From Candidatus Woesebacteria bacterium RIFCSPHIGHO2_01_FULL_44_10 (lineage in GTDB: Bacteria > Patescibacteriota > Microgenomatia > UBA8517), in the NCBI GenBank assembly GCA_001792465.1, contig MGGO01000015.1, positions 14,626-24,392 of the forward strand: a stretch of DNA of 9,767 nucleotides, written 5' to 3'. The translations under genes were made by a program, and so were the position numbers. The notes below the pieces were generated by a model that had not been told where the DNA came from, ran no database searches, and worked only from the letters and a program-made list of their open reading frames with translations. Below, piece after piece: positions 1 through 4,904 of this stretch. Within the stretch, counting starts at the first letter, position 1, and each line of letters begins with the position of its first letter.

Positions 1-774
1 GGCTAATTTACCCGTGGGGTTTGTCATCCTGACCCCGTTTTGAAGCATCATCAGAGCTAGAATCTCTTGCCAATGATCGACGTTTTCTGTCCTTCCAAGT
101 GCGGCCCCAGCCTGTTGAATTATTCCTTGATCATCTTTGACGGTGAGCTCGATAGCCGTTTGTCTTAGGTCATCCCAGGTGGCAGGGACCGTTTTACCCG
201 AGGCTTCAAAAATCTGGTTATTGATATAAAGGCCAAGGCCATCGTACTCCAGGGGGATACCAATAAACCCAGTGCCGCTTGTCAAGTCAGAAACCGCTAC
301 GGGATAAAAGGTTTGCGAAAATTCGCCGGCAGTCATGACGTTGGTGGGGACAGTTGCCAGCTCTGACTTAAACATCGGCACCCAGGTATTGTGGAATCTA
401 AATATGTCCGGACCTCTTCCTTGGGCCAGCGCATTGGTCAGCCTTTCCCGATAGTCCTGCGGAGACTGCTTGACGTAGTTTATGGTGACATTGGGGTGAC
501 TGGTTTGGTATTCGGTAATTAAAGACGCAACGTTGGTATCATCCTCCCAAAGTCCCCACCAAGTCAGGGTAACCACTTCGGGCTTTTTGGTTAACATTGG
601 AACAACAAATTTAAAAACTAAAAAGCCCAAGAGAACCAAAAACAAACCCCCTGCTACGAAAAACACCACCTTCGGGACTCCCTGTTTAGGAGGCGGCGGC
701 CCAGCTTGTGGTGAAACAACCGGCGAAGGAGTTTCCTGAACCACAGGATTGAAAGGCGGTATTGTCGCATCCAT
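1..774 (-). CDS. Membrane-anchored extracellular solute-binding protein (family 1), 3' end cut by window
   Basis: The ATG at 774-772 opens a frame that stays open to the left edge, giving 258 N-terminal residues and no stop. Residues 1-34 are Pro/Val/Gln-rich (MDATIPPFNP, GPPPPKQG). Residues about 36-58 form one hydrophobic anchor (VVFFVAGGLFLVLLGFLVF), and the solute-binding fold starts at about residue 67 (VTLTWWGLWEDD). Typical family-1 signatures follow: a PQDYRERL segment, GRGPDIFRFHNTW, and GIPLEYDGLGLYINNQIFE followed by PATWDDL. Family knowledge: such proteins capture sugars or other small solutes outside the membrane and deliver them to an ABC permease. The ligand cannot be read from this part. 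There is no lipobox cysteine; the protein appears tethered by the helix, with the Pro-rich stretch probably cytoplasmic (inference). It is divergent from the VanW gene across 26 bases. No Shine-Dalgarno site precedes the ATG. Permease genes, if linked, lie to the left of the window. Confidence 0.88.
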   Translation of the reverse strand, partial: MDATIPPFNPVVQETPSPVVSPQAGPPPPKQGVPKVVFFVAGGLFLVLLGFLVFKFVVPMLTKKPEVVTLTWWGLWEDDTNVASLITEYQTSHPNVTINYVKQSPQDYRERLTNALAQGRGPDIFRFHNTWVPMFKSELATVPTNVMTAGEFSQTFYPVAVSDLTSGTGFIGIPLEYDGLGLYINNQIFEASGKTVPATWDDLRQTAIELTVKDDQGIIQQAGAALGRTENVDHWQEILALMMLQNGVRMTNPTGKLA

Positions 775-780
775 AATTAA

Positions 781-789
781 TGCTATCAT
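781..789 (+). promoter_or_regulatory. Extended -10 promoter of the VanW gene
   Basis: TGCTATCAT is an extended -10 element (TG-n-TATCAT, hexamer 784-789). A weak -35 candidate TTGTCG lies at 762-767 with a 16-base spacer. The ATG at 801 is 11 bases past the hexamer, so transcription starting about 7 bases downstream of the box would leave a leader of about 5 nt, too short for a Shine-Dalgarno site. Confidence 0.55.
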
Positions 790-790
790 A
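785..790 (-). promoter_or_regulatory. Candidate -10 box for the solute-binding protein gene
   Basis: On the minus strand TATGAT (790 down to 785) lies 10 bases before the ATG at 774, predicting a leader of only a few bases. It overlaps the plus-strand -10 box TATCAT at 784-789. No good -35 box was found at the usual distance. Assigned by position and similarity to TATAAT only. Confidence 0.4.
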
Positions 791-800
791 CACTAGCCTC

Positions 801-2522
801 ATGAAGAAGATGAAGAAGTATCGGCTGCCAATTGCAATTGTAGCCGCAGTAGCTTTCTTTCCACTGGTTATTTTTTTCTCCTATTACTTTGGCAAAATTT
901 ATCCAAACGTTTACATCGACGAGATAAACGTTGGTGGAAAAACTCCCGAACAGGCGGTTTTGTTAATCGGCAAAAATGTTTCCACCCCGGAAAAATTAAC
1001 ACTGGAGTCCTACGAAATTGATCTTGCCTCTTTGGATTTCTCCTACGATATCAACCACACTGTCCAAGCTGCAACCGCTGTAGGTAGAACCGGAAACTGG
1101 CTTTTTGACATCAAAACAATTTTTTCTCTTTTAAATAGCAAAAAAGAAATTGGCTTAAGATATGAAATTGACGATGAGAAATTAACGAAACAACTCTCAG
1201 ACATTGCCGGAGGTGTTATTGTTGAACCCATCTATCCTTCAGCTCAAATTATTAAAAAAGAAGTTGTCATCAACCCGGGCGAGAAAGGCGTCGATGTCGA
1301 TATGCCTGCACTAAAACTTGCCATCGGCCAAAACCTGTCTCTTGCCAAAAACTCACCCATTTCCATACCCACTAAAGAAATTGATCCGAGTCTTGATGCT
1401 GATGAATTAACGGCATTTGAATCCCGGGTTGAGAAGTTTGTCGGCAAAAATCTAACCCTCACTTTCGAATACCAGGAATTTTTCTATAACGACAATCAAC
1501 TTGCGGGGCTTTTGGCCCCAACCGGGGGAATTGATGAACAAAAACTCCAGGAAGAAATTTACGAAGTAACAAAAAGTATCAACCGTGAAGCCACCAATCC
1601 TGTGTTTGTTTTTGAAGGTGGGAAAGTAAAAGAGTTTGCCCCAGCCAAAGACGGGGTAAAAGTGAAAACGGATCAGCTGAAAAGCAACTTTGAAGGCAAA
1701 ATTAATGCTCTTGAAACTACCGATGAAAAACATTTTTCCTTGACTATTCCTGCTTTGTCTTCACCACCAGAAATTGCAACTGGTAGCGTTAACGATTTGG
1801 GCATCAAAGAGTTAATTGGCCGAGGTACATCCCGATTTCGCGGTTCAATTGCCTCCCGGGTTTACAACATTAACTTGGCCGCCTCACGCCTTAACGGGAC
1901 ACTAGTCAAGCCCGGCGAAGTCATGTCTTTTAATGCCGCTTTGGGTGAGGTAGATAAACTAACCGGCTACAAAGAAGCCTACGTTATTAAAGACGGCAAA
2001 ACTGTTCTCGGAGATGGCGGCGGAGTCTGCCAGGTTTCAACAACCCTTTTTCGTGCGGCCCTTAACGCTGGTCTACCAATCATTGAGCGCAGGGCCCACT
2101 CATACCGGGTTGGTTACTATGAACAGGATCAGCCACCGGGCCTGGACGCAACGGTCTATGCCCCCACCACCGACTTAAAAATCAAAAACGATACCCCAGG
2201 CCACATTCTGATTCAGGCTACAGCCGACACTAAAAACATGACATTGGTTTTCGAGATCTATGGAACAAGCGATGGACGAGTGGCAACGACCACCAAACCC
2301 GTCGTCACAGATGTTGTCCCTCCACCCGAAGACCTTTATGTTGATGACCCGACTCTACCGGCCGGAGAAATTAAACAGATTGATTATAAAGCCTGGGGGG
2401 CAAAATCACGCTTCAACTACACCGTCACCCGAGATGGGGAAACTATTTATCAAAAAACTTTTAACAGTTCCTACCGCCCCTGGCAAGCTATATACCTCAA
2501 GGGCACGGGGCCAGCCAATTAA
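801..2522 (+). CDS. VanW-domain cell-wall protein with peptidoglycan-binding-like and G5-like regions
   Basis: This 573-aa protein begins with a basic stretch (KKMKKYR) and one hydrophobic segment (about residues 9-30), so it is a membrane-anchored or exported envelope protein. The next region starts NVYIDEINVGGKTPEQA, typical of the putative peptidoglycan-binding domain (PG_binding_4) that precedes VanW domains; a second diverged copy is likely up to about residue 330. The VanW domain spans about 338-490, with GRGTSRFRGS, PGEVMSFN, GDGGGVCQVSTTLF (Cys410) and RRAHSYRVGYY (His433). The C-terminus (about 500-570; DDPTLPAGEIKQIDYKAWGA, then SSYRPWQAIYLKG) matches the G5 type. VanW takes its name from vancomycin-resistance clusters, but most VanW proteins are unrelated to resistance. 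In Clostridioides difficile, VanW domains have been reported to act as L,D-transpeptidases; Cys410 would be the candidate nucleophile here (inference). The ATG at 801 is preferred to the upstream 780 start because the latter overlaps the -10 box. Confidence 0.9.
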   Translation: MKKMKKYRLPIAIVAAVAFFPLVIFFSYYFGKIYPNVYIDEINVGGKTPEQAVLLIGKNVSTPEKLTLESYEIDLASLDFSYDINHTVQAATAVGRTGNWLFDIKTIFSLLNSKKEIGLRYEIDDEKLTKQLSDIAGGVIVEPIYPSAQIIKKEVVINPGEKGVDVDMPALKLAIGQNLSLAKNSPISIPTKEIDPSLDADELTAFESRVEKFVGKNLTLTFEYQEFFYNDNQLAGLLAPTGGIDEQKLQEEIYEVTKSINREATNPVFVFEGGKVKEFAPAKDGVKVKTDQLKSNFEGKINALETTDEKHFSLTIPALSSPPEIATGSVNDLGIKELIGRGTSRFRGSIASRVYNINLAASRLNGTLVKPGEVMSFNAALGEVDKLTGYKEAYVIKDGKTVLGDGGGVCQVSTTLFRAALNAGLPIIERRAHSYRVGYYEQDQPPGLDATVYAPTTDLKIKNDTPGHILIQATADTKNMTLVFEIYGTSDGRVATTTKPVVTDVVPPPEDLYVDDPTLPAGEIKQIDYKAWGAKSRFNYTVTRDGETIYQKTFNSSYRPWQAIYLKGTGPAN

Positions 2523-2525
2523 TTC

Positions 2526-2554
2526 TTGACTGCTTGATGGAAGTTGTGTACCAT
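2526..2554 (+). promoter_or_regulatory. Promoter of the antitoxin-toxin operon
   Basis: TTGACT (2526-2531) and TACCAT (2549-2554) are separated by 17 bases, starting 4 bases after the VanW stop codon. The expected transcription start (about 2561) is 3 bases before the ATG at 2564, so the mRNA would be almost leaderless. The -10 box lies inside the palindrome at 2547-2571. Confidence 0.6.
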
Positions 2555-2571
2555 ATTGTGTATATGTTACA
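2547..2571 (+). promoter_or_regulatory. Palindromic operator candidate over the antitoxin start
   Basis: The left arm TGTACCATAT (2547-2556) and right arm ATATGTTACA (2562-2571) are inverted copies matching at 9 of 10 positions, around the 5-base centre TGTGT. The palindrome covers the -10 box, the expected transcription start and the ATG at 2564. Ribbon-helix-helix antitoxins bind such inverted repeats and repress their own operon, so this is the natural operator. The binding itself is inferred. Confidence 0.6.
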
Positions 2572-2848
2572 GCGAACTCAAATTATGCTCGACCAAAACA
2601 CTAAAACCGATCTTGAGCTTTTGTCGCAGGCCACAGGAAAATCTATTTCTCTGTTAATCCGTGAATATCTCAGCACACCGATTAAAAAAGAAAGAAGGAA
2701 AGTCCTTAAGAACAAAGCCAAAGTGAACACCGCCAAGGTTATGCTGGAAATGGCCAAAAGGGCCGAACAATTAGGTCTTGGAGGGCCCAGAGACTTGGCT
2801 ATAAACCACGACTATTATTTATACGGGGCTCCCAAGGTCGAAAAATAA
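2564..2848 (+). CDS. Ribbon-helix-helix antitoxin (VapB/CopG-like)
   Basis: This 94-aa protein has an N-terminal ribbon-helix-helix motif: a strand at about residues 3-9 (QRTQIML), helix 1 at about 12-23 (NTKTDLELLSQA), a GKS turn, and helix 2 at about 27-36 (SISLLIREYL). It would dimerise, bind the operator and repress the operon. The middle is strongly basic (KKERRKVLKNKAK) and the C-terminus ends in GGPRDLAINHDYYLYG (73-88), a tail expected to wrap around and neutralise the toxin. The next gene is a PIN nuclease starting 3 bases after this stop, the usual antitoxin-first order. The ATG at 2564 is chosen over in-frame TTG 2534, ATG 2537 and GTG 2558, because those lie upstream of the predicted transcription start and would put non-family residues before the first strand. 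The RHH assignment is firm; the VapB label rests on the partner. Confidence 0.85.
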   Translation: MLQRTQIMLDQNTKTDLELLSQATGKSISLLIREYLSTPIKKERRKVLKNKAKVNTAKVMLEMAKRAEQLGLGGPRDLAINHDYYLYGAPKVEK

Positions 2849-2851
2849 AAA

Positions 2852-3259
2852 ATGAAAAATATCTTTGTCGACACTGGGCCATTTCAAGCCCTAAACGACA
2901 AAAATGACCAATACCGTGTTAGGGCAATCAATGTTTTTAACAAATTCCAAAACCACGCCCTCAATTACCACACGACAGACTACATATTAGATGAAGTGTA
3001 TACCGGGCTTCTCATAAAAAGCGGTTATCAAGCCGCTCTGCATTTCGAAAAGTTCTTTTCCAAAGCGAATTATAACCTGGTTCACATAACACCAGAGTTG
3101 TTTTCTAGAACAAAGGAAGCCTTTCGTCGTTTTAATAAAGATAAGAAGTGGTCTTTTACAGACTGTACCAGTTATGTGGTTATGAAAGAACTAAAAATCA
3201 AAACAGCCTTTACTTTTGACAACAACTTTGAACAAATGGGCTTTGAGATATTAACGTAG
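2852..3259 (+). CDS. PIN-domain ribonuclease toxin (VapC-like)
   Basis: This 135-aa protein is about the full length of a single PIN domain. The acidic metal-binding residues are visible in order: Asp7 in NIFVDTGPF, Glu48 in YILDEVYTG, Asp104 in WSFTDCTSYVVM and Asp123 in TAFTFDNNFEQMGF. The set is complete, so the nuclease is predicted to be active. Family knowledge: VapC-type PIN toxins cut RNA, often tRNA or rRNA, with Mg2+ or Mn2+, and are held inactive by the co-transcribed antitoxin. The ATG lies 3 bases after the antitoxin stop without a clear Shine-Dalgarno site, so translation is probably coupled. The RNA target cannot be predicted from the sequence. The next gene has its own -10 box right after this stop, so the module forms a bicistron. 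Confidence 0.9.
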   Translation: MKNIFVDTGPFQALNDKNDQYRVRAINVFNKFQNHALNYHTTDYILDEVYTGLLIKSGYQAALHFEKFFSKANYNLVHITPELFSRTKEAFRRFNKDKKWSFTDCTSYVVMKELKIKTAFTFDNNFEQMGFEILT

Positions 3260-3265
3260 ACAAGC

Positions 3266-3274
3266 TGCTATAAT
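3266..3274 (+). promoter_or_regulatory. Consensus extended -10 promoter of the DedA-tsaD operon
   Basis: TGCTATAAT is a perfect extended -10 element (hexamer 3269-3274). The ATG at 3282 begins 8 bases past the end of the hexamer, about where transcription should start, predicting a leaderless mRNA. No -35 box at standard spacing was found (TTGAGA at 3243 is 20 bases away), which fits an extended -10 promoter. Confidence 0.7.
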
Positions 3275-3281
3275 AAGCCTC

Positions 3282-3902
3282 ATGGAACCGGTAGTTTTAA
3301 TTCAAAAATTAGAAAATTTGTATCTTGTCTTTGGGTATCCATTGGTCTTTCTAGGAAGCTTACTTGAAGTAACACCCATCGCTTGGGTTTTTCCTACTGG
3401 GGTCTTTGTTATTCTTGGTGGCTTTTACTCCTACGGCAGCAAAATTTTACCATTAATAGGAATCTTGATAGCCGGTTGGACGGGTGAATGGTTGGCTTTT
3501 TTGGCAACTTACTTTCTGGGTTACAAAAAAACCGGACTGATTAAAAAATTGAATCAGGAAGAAAATGCCATAAAAGCCCAACACCTTTTTGCAAAACACG
3601 GACCCTTAATTATGTCTACCTCCATGATGGCGGGGTTTACCCGCTTCTGGATTGCCTACATTGCCGGCCAGCAAAAGTATAGTTTTCGCAAATTTCTTTA
3701 CTACTCGGGCGGCGCCTCCCTCACTTGGACCGCCCTCATGGTTGCTGTCGGTTATATTGCCGGAGCTGAACGCCACAATCTTGAAGTAACTCTCAGCCGC
3801 TTTGGCTACCTCGGCTGGATTCTCTTGCTTTTAGCTATTGGTGTAATAATTATAACTGTTAAAAAAGAATTTGGGGGTAAAAGTGAAAATTCTAGGAATT
3901 GA
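3282..3902 (+). CDS. DedA/SNARE-associated family membrane protein
   Basis: This 206-aa integral membrane protein is the usual length for DedA. Hydrophobic segments lie at about residues 14-34, 36-50, 56-80, 140-160 and 172-193. DedA-type features are an early acidic residue before a Pro/Gly segment (LLEVTPIAWVFPTG, Glu29), then GEWLAFLATYFLG, a KHGPLIM segment, and the Arg-rich re-entrant loop FTRFWIAYIAGQQKYSFRKF (Arg121 and Arg136), followed by GGASLTWTALMVAVGY. Family knowledge: DedA proteins are membrane transporters or flippases linked to undecaprenyl-phosphate or phospholipid recycling, proton-motive-force homeostasis and envelope stress. The substrate here is unknown. The acidic residues differ somewhat from the best-known E. 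coli members. The 3' end overlaps tsaD by 20 bases, so the two are probably co-transcribed and translationally coupled. Confidence 0.85.
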   Translation: MEPVVLIQKLENLYLVFGYPLVFLGSLLEVTPIAWVFPTGVFVILGGFYSYGSKILPLIGILIAGWTGEWLAFLATYFLGYKKTGLIKKLNQEENAIKAQHLFAKHGPLIMSTSMMAGFTRFWIAYIAGQQKYSFRKFLYYSGGASLTWTALMVAVGYIAGAERHNLEVTLSRFGYLGWILLLLAIGVIIITVKKEFGGKSENSRN

Positions 3903-4887
3903 AACTTCGTGCGACGAGACGGCTGCAGCTGTTGTTGAAGATGGCACCAAAATTCTTTCCAATATCGTGGCTTCATCGCAGGAAATGCACGCCAAAACCG
4001 GCGGCATTATTCCCGAACAAGCCGCACGACAACAAGTAAAGTCAATTACTTCCGTAATCGACCAGGCATTAGACACTAAACAAAAGAAAATAGACGCCAT
4101 TGCGGTAACCGTTGGACCGGGGTTAATCGGCTCGCTTTTGGTTGGCGTGGAAACAGCAAAGACTCTGAGTTACCTTTGGAAAAAGCCTATTGTTCCTATC
4201 AACCATTTGGTCGGGCATTTGTATGCGAATTGGTTGGAAGGTAGCACCCCTGAATTTCCAGCATTAGGTTTAGTTGTTTCCGGCGGGCACACCGATATGG
4301 TTTTGATGAAAAACCATGGAAATATTAAGTGGATCGGTGGTACCCGAGACGATGCTGCTGGTGAAGCATTTGATAAAACCGCAAGGCTTCTTGGTTTAGG
4401 CTATCCTGGTGGCCCAGCGATAGCGGCCCAAGCCGCTAAATTCGAGGTACGAAATCCGAAACCCGAATTAAATCTTTTTCCAAGACCATTGATAAATGAA
4501 GACAATTTCGACTTCAGCTTTTCCGGTCTCAAGACAGCTGTGTTGAATTATATTAATCATCAATCATCAGTCATTAGCCACCGCCGCTTGGCGGCAGAAG
4601 TTCAAGAGGCGATTGTTGATGTTCTAGTTACTAAGTCAGTTAAAGCAGTCCAAAAATACAAACCAAAAAGCTTTTTGCTCGGTGGTGGAGTTGCTGCGAA
4701 TAACAGATTAAGAGAAAGATTTCAAGAAGAATTTGTTTCGAAAAAACTACAGGCTACGTTCCATGTTCCAGCTGTTAAATTTTGCACTGACAATGCAAGT
4801 GTTATAGCATCAGCCGCCCATTTTAATTACCGGCCAGTCGACTGGAAAAAAATCGTAGCCAATCCGCAATTAACAATCACCGATTAG
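3883..4887 (+). CDS. tsaD: tRNA N6-threonylcarbamoyladenosine transferase TsaD
   Basis: TsaD transfers the threonylcarbamoyl group from threonylcarbamoyl-AMP onto A37 of ANN-decoding tRNAs (t6A), acting with TsaB and TsaE in the cytoplasm. The 334-aa protein is full length for the Kae1/TsaD family. Visible motifs are ILGIETSCDET (N-terminus), the metal-binding HLVGH (His108, His112), VVSGGHTDM, DDAAGEAFDKTARLLGLGYPGGP, FDFSFSGLKT, LLGGGVAANNRLRERF and FCTDNASVIASAA. The GTG at 3883 is chosen because it places the conserved ILGIE block at the usual distance from the start and follows a G-rich Shine-Dalgarno-like stretch (3872-3876); an in-frame TTG at 3871 is the alternative. The start overlaps the DedA gene by 20 bases. 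Two variable loops are encoded by 7-nt tandem repeats (4443-4470 and 4554-4581), yet all catalytic blocks are intact. The valS promoter lies partly inside its 3' end. Confidence 0.96.
   Translation: MKILGIETSCDETAAAVVEDGTKILSNIVASSQEMHAKTGGIIPEQAARQQVKSITSVIDQALDTKQKKIDAIAVTVGPGLIGSLLVGVETAKTLSYLWKKPIVPINHLVGHLYANWLEGSTPEFPALGLVVSGGHTDMVLMKNHGNIKWIGGTRDDAAGEAFDKTARLLGLGYPGGPAIAAQAAKFEVRNPKPELNLFPRPLINEDNFDFSFSGLKTAVLNYINHQSSVISHRRLAAEVQEAIVDVLVTKSVKAVQKYKPKSFLLGGGVAANNRLRERFQEEFVSKKLQATFHVPAVKFCTDNASVIASAAHFNYRPVDWKKIVANPQLTITD
4443..4470 (+). repeat. Heptanucleotide tandem array inside tsaD (CGA-type)
   Basis: Four consecutive 7-mers all begin CGA: CGAGGTA, CGAAATC, CGAAACC, CGAATTA. The array is in frame and encodes FEVRNPKPEL, falling between the YPGGP block and the conserved FPRP segment of TsaD, a loop of variable length in the family. 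It is degenerate, so it was spotted by phase rather than exact identity. Confidence 0.55.
4554..4581 (+). repeat. Heptanucleotide tandem array inside tsaD (CAATCAT-type)
   Basis: Four 7-mers in phase: TAATCAT, CAATCAT, CAGTCAT, TAGCCAC. They encode NHQSSVISH just after the conserved FSGLKTAVLNYI segment, at a family linker of variable sequence. A GC-rich hairpin follows at 4583-4595. Confidence 0.6.
4583..4595 (+). repeat. Small GC-rich inverted repeat next to the tsaD heptad array
   Basis: GCCGC (4583-4587) and GCGGC (4591-4595) form a perfect 5-bp stem around the loop TTG. It begins one base after the CAATCAT-type array, is translated as part of RRLAAE, and is much more GC-rich than its surroundings. 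Confidence 0.45.
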
Positions 4888-4898
4888 CTTGCTATACT
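4870..4898 (+). promoter_or_regulatory. Promoter of valS, inside the end of tsaD
   Basis: The -35 box TTAACA (4870-4875, 5 of 6 to consensus) is 17 bases from TATACT (4893-4898), which is preceded by TGC to make an extended -10. The GTG start at 4905 is exactly 7 bases after the last base of the -10 box, so the predicted transcript begins at the start codon. The -35 box lies in tsaD coding sequence and the -10 box just after its stop. Confidence 0.7.
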
Positions 4899-4904
4899 AC
4901 GTCT

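Noticed and set aside
780..800. VanW start at the ATG at 780
   Set aside because: It overlaps the extended -10 box; the ATG at 801 gives a normal basic signal-anchor start.
2534..2563. Longer antitoxin starting at TTG 2534 or ATG 2537
   Set aside because: These starts lie between or within the -35 and -10 boxes, upstream of the predicted transcription start, and add residues not typical before an RHH first strand.
3900..3902. Possible UGA recoding (Gly) as in Gracilibacteria
   Set aside because: TGA ends the DedA gene and the DUF4012 gene where expected, and no in-frame TGA occurs inside conserved domains.
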